Made by a program: the position numbers and the translations under genes | NCBI GenBank assembly: GCA_023411395.1 | Contig: JAEYOV010000008.1 | Coordinates: 1 to 62,194, forward strand | Direction of reading: 5' to 3' | Source of the DNA: Bacillota bacterium | GTDB lineage: Bacteria > Bacillota > Clostridia > Christensenellales > Aristaeellaceae | DNA: 62,194 nucleotides | The notes under the pieces: model-generated | The model's database searches: none | What the model was told of the DNA's origin: nothing | What the model saw: only the letters and a program-made list of their open reading frames with translations | In this document: positions 1 through 8,074 of the stretch, piece after piece | Position numbering within the stretch: position 1 is the first letter of the stretch | Layout: each line of letters opens with the position of its first letter

Positions 1-120
1 TCTTCGCCGTCGGTACGGTCTGATGATCGTTTCTCAAGGTTCTGTCAAGGATGGCGTCGGTATAGGGAACTTTCTGTCGTGTCCAAATTTTACATCCGTT
101 TGTGTCCAGTTTTTGTTGAC
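1..120. mobile_element. possible end of an insertion sequence (IS21-like?)
   Basis: Two spaced copies of a short motif, TGTCCA-N2-TTTT, lie at 80-91 and 103-114, 23 bp apart. This resembles the multiple terminal repeats of IS21-type elements. On the minus strand an open frame running off the left edge contains a DAILDR stretch similar to the C-terminus of IstB helper ATPases, but the codons upstream of it show no further IstB similarity, so the match may be chance. If real, the element ends near 115-120 and extends leftwards out of the window. Confidence 0.27.
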
Positions 121-339
121 TAGTGCATAGAATTTGAGAGGCCAAGATATTGCTTATTGTCAAGTATATGGATAATGTGCTATATTTCATCTGTATAAAC
201 TGGATCGCCAAAAATCTACATCGATAGGTTGAACACACTCTTAATTTGCAACGTTTTTCACTTCGCTTTTGGGCCATTAATCGAACGAATAATACTTTGC
301 CAATTTGCAATATATGAGTAAATGTATAGGAGAATTATC
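121..339. other. AT-rich intergenic leader of the ATPase gene
   Basis: AT-rich DNA between the possible IS end and the first gene. I see no further ORF, RNA gene or strong terminator. It presumably holds the promoter of the two-gene cassette, but no unambiguous -35/-10 pair stands out. The ribosome binding site AGGAGA at 328-333 lies at its right end. Confidence 0.4.
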
Positions 340-3300
340 ATGGAGTTTTCAGAAAAAATTCAAGCACTAAGAAGTAAAGCTCAAGAAACTCAAGCTGCAA
401 TTAAAATATTAGATATGTTGACCCAGTTAAAATTGACGAATGATGAAACATCTTCTTGTCGTTGGATTTGGGAACTGATTCAAAATGCAAAAGATGTTTG
501 TAATTCAAGTGGACTTGTTGATATTGTTATTGATTATAACAAAGTAAACAAAGTTGTCAAATTTTCACATAATGGCAAGCTATTCTCAACAGAAAATATT
601 GTATTTCTAATAGAACAAGTATCCACAAAAGACCGTACAATAGTTGATGCGAAAAACAATAAAACCACAGGTAAATTCGGTACAGGCTTCTTAACTACAC
701 ATTTGCTTTCGGAGAAGGTAAAGGTATCTGGATATCTACAGGATATTGGAGAACAACCGTGTTCTTTCAATATTGTTATCAATCGATCAGGCACAAATAA
801 GCAATCAATAATTAGCGCAATACAAGAAAGTTGCGCACAACTAGATAAAAACACAACAATTTCAGACGTAACAATAGATGAGAAAGATTTCAACACTTGT
901 TTTGAGTATGTTTTGGATGAAAATGGAGTATTAACAGCTGAGAAAGGGTTAAAAAACCTACTTGTTGCTGCACCTTATGTGCTTGCCTTTGTTCCAGTGA
1001 TCAATTCAATAACAGTAACAAGCGGCCAATATATACAAAAAATAAATCGCAATGACATAATTGATACAGAACTAGATAATGCAATTATAACAGGAGTTGT
1101 TGTCTCAAAAAAAGAAAAATGTCAAGCAAGATATATTTGTGTTTATGGAAACGATGATTTATCTATAGCCGTTGAAGTTGAAGAACATGATGATTATATT
1201 AGTATCGCAGAGCAAAATGCTCAATTACCGAAATTATTTTGCGATTTTCCGCTCTTGGGTACAAACGATTTCGCTTTTCCGATAGTCATAAATAGTTCTC
1301 AATTTAACCCGACAGAGCCAAGAAATGGGATTTATTTATCAGATAAAGAACATGAGCAAATAGTTGAAAATAAGCAAAGAATGTCAAAAGCATGCCAACT
1401 TTATATTAAACTGCTTGACTACTTTATAAAAAAGAACTATAAAGGCATTTATAACATTGCTAAAATTCCAGAACAATATGAAAAGGACTGGTTATCTACT
1501 AAGTGGTTTGAGCGAGAGGTAATTCAGGTACTAAAATCTCATATCAAGGAAATCCCTCTTGTATATACACATGGCTCCGAATTGAAACCTCTATTTGACT
1601 ATAGGGATGACCCCTGTGTACTTATTGCAAAAGATGAAGACAAAGGTGTTAGAGAAAAAGTTTGGACTCTATCGAGCAAACTTATCCCTAACATGATTCC
1701 AAAGCATGAAGAGTTGGAGTGTTGGTACAATTCTCTATGGGAAGACTGCAGAAATTACGGCGTATTAGATTTAGTAGAAAGAGTTGAAAAGTACAACAAT
1801 ATTCATTCATTATCTGAAGTTGTTGATGGAAATGCAATTGACTGGATAAATGATCTATTATCATTGTTTTATGCAAGGGAGCATGGTTTCGCGAGTAACC
1901 TTGGCAGAACCGCTAGAATCTTGCCTAATCAGCATGGTGAGTTTTGTGATGCAGAATCGATTCTTCTCGACTGTGGTATAGATGAAATTTACATGGTAAT
2001 ATCAGATATTGTAAACCTTGATTTAAGGAATAGATTACTAGATAAGAATATCAAATATGAACTGCTATCAAATGTAAGGAAACTTACACTTGATGATGTA
2101 TTTTTAGAGATTCAGAAAAAGCTACAGTCATCACACATTGCAGAAGAAGAGATATATAGAAATATCCTTTGTCTGCGTGCAAAGCAAAACGATGAGCAAG
2201 AAGATTTTCTTAGACTCGTTAAGAATTTGCATATTAAGGAGTTCGGTGTAGTTAATAGAGTTTCAAAGCAATCAGATGCGCTTCTAAAAGCAGCGTTAAG
2301 ATTTTGGAGAGAAAAAATTTGCAGGGATGTCAGTACATGCGAATGTAATGAGACGTTTGCTTCTCAATATGGTTTTGATACTGAACACGATGCGATATTA
2401 TGGCTGTCAGATTTTGTTAGGGTTCTGGTGAAATATGATCAAGTTGGCCTACTAGATCGTATCGCAATACTGCCTAACCAATATGGTTTTTTTAAGAAAA
2501 GCTCAGAGTTGTCACTCGACTCAGGTGAAATTGACGGAATCCTCAAGGAGGCATGTAAATATGTGGGATGTGACGTGCGTGAAACGCTGTTGTCACCAGA
2601 CGTTTATCTCGACTTGCCTGAAAACAGAGTGGTTCGATTGGGGGATATATCAGATAAAGTAACAAAGCATGTGAGAGAGAATAAAAACAATATTGGAAAA
2701 GAGGACACGGGAGAGAAAGAAATCTTTCAGAGAACATATCTTTGGCTTAGAGAGAATTCATCACGCGATTTAGTTAAAAAATGCTTTAAAGAGTTGTTGT
2801 TAAACTTACATTGGTTTTACAACGATAATGATATAGCTGAAAGCATGACCAAGGTGGAAGAATACAATGATGTATTAAGAAGATATGGTGTTTCTGGAGT
2901 GCAAGAATTGGAAAAAATATTGTCTCGCTCAGAACCGGAAAGTGTTTCAAGCGATGCGGTATTTATATCGAAAGAACTTCTTGCACAATGGGGTATTTCA
3001 TCCGAAGAAGATTTGCGACGCGCCTTGTCAAACAACATTTTTGGTACGGACTTTTTACATAATTCTAAAAATGACCTAGAAATGTTTTGCTATGTCAAAG
3101 AGATTCTTGAGCGTTCCAAGAAAAACATTATCAACTATTTGCGTAACCAAGTACATTATGACGTCTCAAATCCTATTGAAATAAGTAATACTATCTCCAT
3201 TATTAAGAAACACGATGCAGAAATATATGTGATTGCTCGTCCATCTGATTTTGGCCAAATAATACTTTATTACGATTCTGAGTTGGATATGCTAGACTAT

Positions 3301-3426
3301 GAAAAAGACTGCGAACTGTGGGTTGAAGATGGTAATAGTGATCCTCAAAAAATTACATTCGGGAAAATGCTAAAATTGACCGGTGTTAATAAAATCTTGC
3401 TTCGGAGAATAAAGAAAAATGATTGA
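340..3426 (+). CDS. sacsin/Hsp90-type GHKL ATPase, candidate defence protein
   Basis: Predicted ATP-driven protein of 1028 residues. The N-terminal 120 residues carry the GHKL (Bergerat) fold motifs of the sacsin/Hsp90 branch: the N box with E45 and N49 (ELIQNAKD), an HNG motif at 77-79 followed by a StK motif at 95-97, and the glycine lid GKFGTGF at 111-117. The remaining 900 or so residues look mostly helical and I do not recognise them. An in-frame ATG lies 18 bases upstream, but AGGAGA at 328-333 is correctly spaced only for 340. The gene is far more AT-rich than most of the window, uses AT-rich codons, and overlaps the next gene by 8 bases, so the two are probably co-translated. Similar ATPase domains occur in anti-phage proteins and in eukaryotic sacsin. 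A defence role is inference. Confidence 0.72.
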   Translation: MEFSEKIQALRSKAQETQAAIKILDMLTQLKLTNDETSSCRWIWELIQNAKDVCNSSGLVDIVIDYNKVNKVVKFSHNGKLFSTENIVFLIEQVSTKDRTIVDAKNNKTTGKFGTGFLTTHLLSEKVKVSGYLQDIGEQPCSFNIVINRSGTNKQSIISAIQESCAQLDKNTTISDVTIDEKDFNTCFEYVLDENGVLTAEKGLKNLLVAAPYVLAFVPVINSITVTSGQYIQKINRNDIIDTELDNAIITGVVVSKKEKCQARYICVYGNDDLSIAVEVEEHDDYISIAEQNAQLPKLFCDFPLLGTNDFAFPIVINSSQFNPTEPRNGIYLSDKEHEQIVENKQRMSKACQLYIKLLDYFIKKNYKGIYNIAKIPEQYEKDWLSTKWFEREVIQVLKSHIKEIPLVYTHGSELKPLFDYRDDPCVLIAKDEDKGVREKVWTLSSKLIPNMIPKHEELECWYNSLWEDCRNYGVLDLVERVEKYNNIHSLSEVVDGNAIDWINDLLSLFYAREHGFASNLGRTARILPNQHGEFCDAESILLDCGIDEIYMVISDIVNLDLRNRLLDKNIKYELLSNVRKLTLDDVFLEIQKKLQSSHIAEEEIYRNILCLRAKQNDEQEDFLRLVKNLHIKEFGVVNRVSKQSDALLKAALRFWREKICRDVSTCECNETFASQYGFDTEHDAILWLSDFVRVLVKYDQVGLLDRIAILPNQYGFFKKSSELSLDSGEIDGILKEACKYVGCDVRETLLSPDVYLDLPENRVVRLGDISDKVTKHVRENKNNIGKEDTGEKEIFQRTYLWLRENSSRDLVKKCFKELLLNLHWFYNDNDIAESMTKVEEYNDVLRRYGVSGVQELEKILSRSEPESVSSDAVFISKELLAQWGISSEEDLRRALSNNIFGTDFLHNSKNDLEMFCYVKEILERSKKNIINYLRNQVHYDVSNPIEISNTISIIKKHDAEIYVIARPSDFGQIILYYDSELDMLDYEKDCELWVEDGNSDPQKITFGKMLKLTGVNKILLRRIKKND

Positions 3427-4327
3427 CATTAATGATGTGGTACAGCTATTGCAGGGTCCTGTTACGAATAACCTTATATGTAGAAATTTAGAGTTCAGGC
3501 CGCAAAATCTGGCTATGTTCATCGCTGCGCTATCAAATACATCAGATGAATACGGGTATATTATTATCGGTGCAAGTGAGAATACTGGGAGGTATTTAGT
3601 TGAAGGAATAAGTGCTAGATTTAAAATTGAGGAACCCATCAAACATGCATCATCCTTATTATCAGAGCAACCTAAAATAGAATACGATTGCGTGTCTGTT
3701 GCTAAGAAGAATATTTATGTAATCAAAGTATATAAGATTGTTCGTGAAACTTTCTTTTGCGCCAATAAAAATGATGAAACGCCTGCGGATTTATTTATTC
3801 GTAATCTGTTCTTGGCATGCATTAAGCTTCAATCTCGCAAACTTTATGTGAATGCGACTGAAGATCAACGTAATGACTTTATTGCAGATTTGCTTGAAAC
3901 TAATGGATACAGCCTAAAAGACCAAACCCGGCGTGGAAGCTCTGCTGCTGGCAAAGCATCCGGAGAAGTAGATATTTTCATTACAAATAACGGTTTCCCT
4001 TTCACTATTATTGAGGCTCTGAATTTAAACAGCCTAGACACTACTTATCTCAATACTCATCTAGACAAAATATATTTTTACGATACAGTAGGAAATGCGT
4101 TTAATATATGCTTGTCCTATGTGAAAGTAAAGGATTTCGGTTCATTTTGGGACAAGTATCGCGATTATGCTAAGAAATACATATATCCAGTGCCGCTAAT
4201 TTCATCAGATATAGACGCTGATAAAAATTATTCCTTTTCTGACATCAGATTTATGACAACAACACATGATCGTTCAGGAAAAGTTACTCTCCTTTATCAT
4301 ATGTGCGTAAAAATACAAGCGCCATGA
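3419..4327 (+). CDS. AlbA_2-like protein with possible PD-(D/E)XK-like C-terminal domain
   Basis: 302 residues. Residues 24-65 (LEF at 24-26, then a helix with NTS, then YIIIGAS at 47-53) resemble the AlbA_2/Schlafen-like nucleic-acid-binding domain. After residue 150 a helix is followed by GEVDIFI (182-188) and a strand ending IIEAL (197-201). This is the spacing of the D and E of a PD-(D/E)XK nuclease core, but the usual lysine of the E-x-K motif is leucine, so the fold may be inactive, use another residue, or be misassigned. The start overlaps the stop of the GHKL ATPase gene by 8 bases, which argues that the two act together. Composition is as AT-rich as the ATPase gene. Function unknown; a nucleic-acid sensor or effector is plausible. 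Confidence 0.6.
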   Translation: MIDINDVVQLLQGPVTNNLICRNLEFRPQNLAMFIAALSNTSDEYGYIIIGASENTGRYLVEGISARFKIEEPIKHASSLLSEQPKIEYDCVSVAKKNIYVIKVYKIVRETFFCANKNDETPADLFIRNLFLACIKLQSRKLYVNATEDQRNDFIADLLETNGYSLKDQTRRGSSAAGKASGEVDIFITNNGFPFTIIEALNLNSLDTTYLNTHLDKIYFYDTVGNAFNICLSYVKVKDFGSFWDKYRDYAKKYIYPVPLISSDIDADKNYSFSDIRFMTTTHDRSGKVTLLYHMCVKIQAP

Positions 4328-4369
4328 TTTCCGGATAAATAATCAATGCGGTTGTAAATGCAGAGGATT

Positions 4370-4419
4370 CCAAAGGGATGTATCCCTTTGGCAGGGGTCC
4401 AGGGGGCAGAGCCCCCTGG
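4370..4419. repeat. double-hairpin intergenic element, likely uvrB terminator/REP-like
   Basis: Two adjacent perfect inverted repeats: CCAAAGGGAT at 4370-4379 pairing with ATCCCTTTGG ending at 4391, and CCAGGGGGC at 4399-4407 pairing with GCCCCCTGG at 4411-4419. The second ends at the uvrB stop codon. On the minus strand the structure follows uvrB and could end its transcript, although no long T run follows. Its composition differs sharply from the AT-rich islet just to the left, so it marks the boundary of the native chromosome. Confidence 0.5.
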
Positions 4420-6426
4420 TCATCTCCTCTTCGGCCTCCGTCTCCGGCGTGACTGCTCGTCGTGTTTTTCGACCGCCTGGCCGCGGAGGGTGAAGAGCTG
4501 GTCGCGGAGCTTGGCAGCCTTTTCGAAGTCGAGGGACTGGGCGGCGGAGAGCATCTGGTCTTCGAGCTGGAGGATAAGGGTTTGCTTTTCCTCATCGGAG
4601 AGGATTTCGGGCGACTTTTCCTCCACCTGGCGGGTGATCTCCAGCAGCGCGCGAACGGTGTTTTGCACGCTCTGGGGCGTGATGTTGTGGGCCTCGTTAT
4701 AGGCTTGCTGCAGGGCGCGGCGGCGGTTGGTTTCCTGGATGGCGCGCATCATGGAATCGGTGAGTTTGTCGGCGTACATGATGACCCGGCCCTCCAGGTT
4801 ACGGGCGGCGCGGCCGATGGTTTGCACCAGCGATGTTTCGCTGCGCAAAAAGCCTTCCTTGTCGGCGTCCAGGATGGCGACCAGCGCCACCTCCGGCAGG
4901 TCCAGGCCTTCGCGCAGAAGGTTGATACCCACCAGCACGTCGAACTCGCCCAGGCGCAGGTCGCGTATGAGCGCCATGCGCTCCATGGTCTGAATATCGC
5001 TGTGCAGGTAGCGCACCCTGATATCCAGGTCTTTTAAATAAGAGGTCAGGCTTTCGGCCATGCGCTTGGTGAGGGTGGTCACCAGTACGCGGTGGCCTTT
5101 TTTTGTGACCTCATGAAGCTCGCCCACCAGGTTGTCCACCTGGCCGGTGGCGGGGCGCACGATGATTTCCGGGTCGATGAGGCCGGTGGGGCGTATGATC
5201 TGCTCCACCACCTGTAAGGCCCTCTCCAGCTCGTAAGGCGCGGGCGTGGCGGACACGTAAATGGTCTGGCGGATGCGGGTCTGGAACTCCTCGAACAAAA
5301 GAGGGCGGTTATCATAGGCTGATGGAAGGCGGAATCCATATTCCACCAGCGCATCCTTGCGCATCCTGTCGCCCCGGTACATGGCCCGCACCTGGGGCAC
5401 GGTGACATGGCTTTCGTCGATAAAGGTGATGAAATCCTCGGGGAAGTAGGAAAGCAGCGAAAAGGGCGGGTCGCCGGGATTGCGCCCGTCAAAATAGCGG
5501 CTGTAGTTTTCAATGCCGGTGCAATAGCCCAGCTCCCGCATCATTTCAATGTCGTAGCGGGTGCGCTGCTGCAGCCGCTGCGCCTCCAGCAGGCGGTCGC
5601 CATCCTTCAATTCCTTCAGGCGGGCCTCCAGATCCTGCTCAATTTGCTGGATGCCCCTTTCCATGCCCTCGGGATCGGTGGCGTAGTGGGTGGCGGGGAA
5701 GATGGCAACATGCAAAAGCGTACCCAGCACGTGGCCGGTGGTGACTTCGATTTCGCTGATGCGCTCAATCTCGTCGCCGAAAAATTCCACCCGTATGCCG
5801 TGGTCGTAGGACCCGGCGGGGATGATCTCCACCACGTCGCCCCGCACGCGGAAGGTGCCCCGGGAGAAGTCCATGTCGTTGCGTTCGAACTGGATATCCA
5901 CGAGCCTTCGCAAAAGGGTGTCGCGGCTCATTTGCGTGCCTGGGCGCAGGGAAAGCATCAGCCCCTCGTACTCCTTGGGGTCGCCCATGGAGTAGATGCA
6001 GCTCACCGAAGCGACGATGATCACATCCCGCCGCTCCCGAAGGGCCGCCGTGGCGCTGTGGCGGAGGCGGTCGATCTCCTCGTTGATGGAGGCGTCCTTC
6101 TCAATGTAGGTATCGGAGGAAGCGATGTAGGCTTCCGGCTGGTAGTAATCGTAATAGCTGACGAAGTATTCCACCGCGCTGTCGGGGAAAAACGACTTGA
6201 ACTCGCTGCAAAGCTGCGCCGCCAGCGTTTTGTTGTGGGCGATGACCAGCGTAGGCCGCTGCACTTTTTCAATGACGGAGGCCATGGTGAACGTCTTGCC
6301 CGACCCGGTGACGCCCAAGAGCACCTGGTCGGTCAGGCCGCTATCGATGCCCTTGGCCAGCGCCTCGATGGCCTGGGGCTGATCGCCTGTGGCGGCGTAT
6401 GGGGCTTTTAAAACAAATCGATTCAT
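4420..6426 (-). CDS. uvrB: excinuclease ABC subunit B
   Basis: UvrB, the damage-verification helicase of nucleotide excision repair, working with UvrA and UvrC in the cytoplasm. It has 668 residues, a normal length. Walker A is GVTGSGKT at residues 38-45. The beta-hairpin motif around YYDYYQPEAYI, the DEAD-like FIDESHVT and the helicase motifs QTIGRAARN are intact, and the C-terminal 50 residues before the basic tail form the UVR motif that contacts UvrC. The start at 6426 is chosen because GGAGGT lies just upstream; an in-frame start at 6441 lacks this. A perfect LexA box at 6470-6481 indicates SOS induction. uvrA is not adjacent. A very basic arginine/lysine tail ends the protein. Confidence 0.97.
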   Translation of the reverse strand: MNRFVLKAPYAATGDQPQAIEALAKGIDSGLTDQVLLGVTGSGKTFTMASVIEKVQRPTLVIAHNKTLAAQLCSEFKSFFPDSAVEYFVSYYDYYQPEAYIASSDTYIEKDASINEEIDRLRHSATAALRERRDVIIVASVSCIYSMGDPKEYEGLMLSLRPGTQMSRDTLLRRLVDIQFERNDMDFSRGTFRVRGDVVEIIPAGSYDHGIRVEFFGDEIERISEIEVTTGHVLGTLLHVAIFPATHYATDPEGMERGIQQIEQDLEARLKELKDGDRLLEAQRLQQRTRYDIEMMRELGYCTGIENYSRYFDGRNPGDPPFSLLSYFPEDFITFIDESHVTVPQVRAMYRGDRMRKDALVEYGFRLPSAYDNRPLLFEEFQTRIRQTIYVSATPAPYELERALQVVEQIIRPTGLIDPEIIVRPATGQVDNLVGELHEVTKKGHRVLVTTLTKRMAESLTSYLKDLDIRVRYLHSDIQTMERMALIRDLRLGEFDVLVGINLLREGLDLPEVALVAILDADKEGFLRSETSLVQTIGRAARNLEGRVIMYADKLTDSMMRAIQETNRRRALQQAYNEAHNITPQSVQNTVRALLEITRQVEEKSPEILSDEEKQTLILQLEDQMLSAAQSLDFEKAAKLRDQLFTLRGQAVEKHDEQSRRRRRPKRR

Positions 6427-6697
6427 TGCTACCTCCACCAAGAATCGCTTCTGCGGACCGGTGTTTTGAGAACATTTGTTCTATTATTGTAGCATGAATT
6501 TCCTAAGTTGGGAAGCCTCCGCCAGAAAAAATTGTTGGCGGCAGCGGGGTTTTAAAATCTGCCTCGTATGAACACGGGCGGCTGAATTAAGCCGCGTTAT
6601 GATGCCAAAATCCGCCCGCCAGCGGCACTGCACGGCTTTTTCCAGCAGAATATTCGCTCCTTCGCGGGAGAAACTGAATGCGACAGGAGGGAAGTGT
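6427..6697. other. divergent uvrB/murA intergenic region
   Basis: About 270 bases between uvrB and the small ORF before murA. Apart from the LexA box near the uvrB end I see no convincing RNA or promoter signal. ORFs here have no ribosome binding site. Confidence 0.4.
6470..6481 (-). promoter_or_regulatory. LexA (DinR) SOS box of uvrB
   Basis: GAACATTTGTTC is a perfect dyad matching the Gram-positive LexA consensus GAAC-N4-GTTC. It lies 44 bases upstream of the uvrB start codon, with a possible -10 (TACAAT on the minus strand) immediately upstream of it, so bound LexA would cover the transcription start. Known biology: uvrB is part of the LexA regulon in most Firmicutes. Confidence 0.88.
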
Positions 6698-6772
6698 ATG
6701 GCCATCACACTTGTGAAAAACGCGGCTCCCGGGCCGATGAAGCCCGCCTTCAGGAGATACGGTTATGACTAA
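6698..6772 (+). CDS. 24-residue small ORF overlapping the murA start
   Basis: An ATG at 6698 is preceded by a full AGGAGG at 6685-6690 with ideal 7-base spacing. It opens a 24-codon frame (MAITLVKNAAPG..., ending RYGYD) whose TAA at 6770-6772 overlaps the first codons of murA (ATG at 6765). It is too short for normal gene callers. The ribosome binding site of murA (AGGAG, 6752-6756) lies inside it, so translation of the small ORF would couple to or tune murA. It could be a real micro-protein, a leader peptide or chance. I do not recognise the peptide. Confidence 0.45.
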   Translation: MAITLVKNAAPGPMKPAFRRYGYD

Positions 6773-8009
6773 TTATGTAGTATCCCAATCCCCGGGCTTA
6801 AGCGGCGAGATTCAGGTCAATACGGCAAAAAATGCCGTATTGCCCATTTTGGCAACGTCGCTTTTGACCGAAGAACCGCTGTCTGTCTTAAGGGTGCCCA
6901 ATCTTACGGACGTGCAAACGCTGATCCACATTTTGCGGGACTGCGGCGCGGACGTTACCGAATGCGAGGGCACGGTTACCGCGTTTGCCAAAAATCCGCA
7001 CAATCCAAGCGATGAGGACAGCATCCGGCGCATGCGGGCGTCGGTGCTGGTGATGGGGCCGCTCTTGGCCCGTACGGGATATGCCAGGGTGGCGCTGCCC
7101 GGCGGCTGCGCCATAGGACAAAGGCCCATCGACCTGCACGTAAAAGGCATGCAGGCCATGGGCGCGGAGGTGGAAATTTCCTCCGGCAGCGTAACGCTAA
7201 AGGGCAAACTGAAAGGCGGAAACGTGTATCTGGACCTGCCTAGCGTTGGCGCGACGGAAAACATTTTAATGGCGGCCACGCTGGCCGAGGGCACCACCAG
7301 GATTGAGAACGCGGCCAAGGAGCCGGAGATTTCAGACCTGGCCGGATGCCTGATCCAGATGGGCGCCAGGATCACGGGCGCGGGCACCGGCACCATCTGG
7401 GTCGAGGGCGTGAAGGCTTTAAGCGGCTGCACGTACCAGCCCATTGCCGACCGCATCGAGGCGGGCACGCTGGCCTGCGCCGCCGCCATCACAAAAGGCA
7501 GCGTGCTTTTGCAGGGCGCGCGCCCGGAGCACATGCGTGCGGTGCTCTTTAAATTGCAGGAGGCCGGCGCGCAGGTGAAAGAAAGCCGGGGAGGCTTGCG
7601 CATTTCCGGCCGTGCCGCTCATCCATTTGAACTTCGTACGTTAAGTTACCCCGGTTTTCCCACCGACATGCAGGCGCCCATGATGACCGTGGCACTGGCG
7701 GTGAAGGGCACCAGCGTATTTTTGGAAACCATTTTTGAAAACCGCTTCATGCACGCCCAGGAATTAAAGCGTATGGGCGCGCGCATCAGGCTGGACAACC
7801 GTGTGGCCGTGATTGAGGGCGGCGCGCCGCTTACTGGTGCGAACGTGACGGTTACCGACCTTCGGGCGGGAGCCGCGCTGATGCTGGCCGGTTTGATCGC
7901 CCAAGGCGAAACGGAGATCAGCGATCCGCAGGACAATATTGCAAGAGGATATGCCGATTTTCCGGAGAAGCTTCGCCTCCTGGGGGCGAAGGTGGAAGTA
8001 AAGCACTGA
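6765..8009 (+). CDS. murA: UDP-N-acetylglucosamine 1-carboxyvinyltransferase
   Basis: MurA transfers enolpyruvate from PEP to UDP-GlcNAc, the first committed cytoplasmic step of peptidoglycan synthesis. It has 414 residues, typical of the family. K22-N23 (AKNAVLPILA) and the catalytic Cys115 in LPGGCAIGQRPID are present, so the enzyme should be fosfomycin-sensitive, as Cys115 enzymes are. AGGAG lies 8 bases before the start. The start codon overlaps the end of a 24-codon ORF. A bidirectional terminator follows at 8025-8060. Firmicutes often carry two murA paralogues; which one this is cannot be told from the window. Confidence 0.97.
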   Translation: MTNYVVSQSPGLSGEIQVNTAKNAVLPILATSLLTEEPLSVLRVPNLTDVQTLIHILRDCGADVTECEGTVTAFAKNPHNPSDEDSIRRMRASVLVMGPLLARTGYARVALPGGCAIGQRPIDLHVKGMQAMGAEVEISSGSVTLKGKLKGGNVYLDLPSVGATENILMAATLAEGTTRIENAAKEPEISDLAGCLIQMGARITGAGTGTIWVEGVKALSGCTYQPIADRIEAGTLACAAAITKGSVLLQGARPEHMRAVLFKLQEAGAQVKESRGGLRISGRAAHPFELRTLSYPGFPTDMQAPMMTVALAVKGTSVFLETIFENRFMHAQELKRMGARIRLDNRVAVIEGGAPLTGANVTVTDLRAGAALMLAGLIAQGETEISDPQDNIARGYADFPEKLRLLGAKVEVKH

Positions 8010-8024
8010 GGATGGACGAAAGCG

Positions 8025-8060
8025 AACAAAACGCCGCGTGAGACCATGCGGCGTTTTGTT
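8025..8060. terminator. bidirectional terminator between murA and thiT
   Basis: A 13-base perfect stem (AACAAAACGCCGC at 8025-8037 and GCGGCGTTTTGTT at 8048-8060) with A-rich and T-rich ends on either side. It sits between two convergent genes and can serve both. Confidence 0.85.
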
Positions 8061-8074
8061 TGAGAAGCGGAAGC

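Noticed and set aside
5407..6411. Plus-strand open frame of 334 codons opposite uvrB
   Set aside because: Mirror of a GC-rich gene: histidine/valine/glycine-rich composition, no ribosome site and no recognisable domain.
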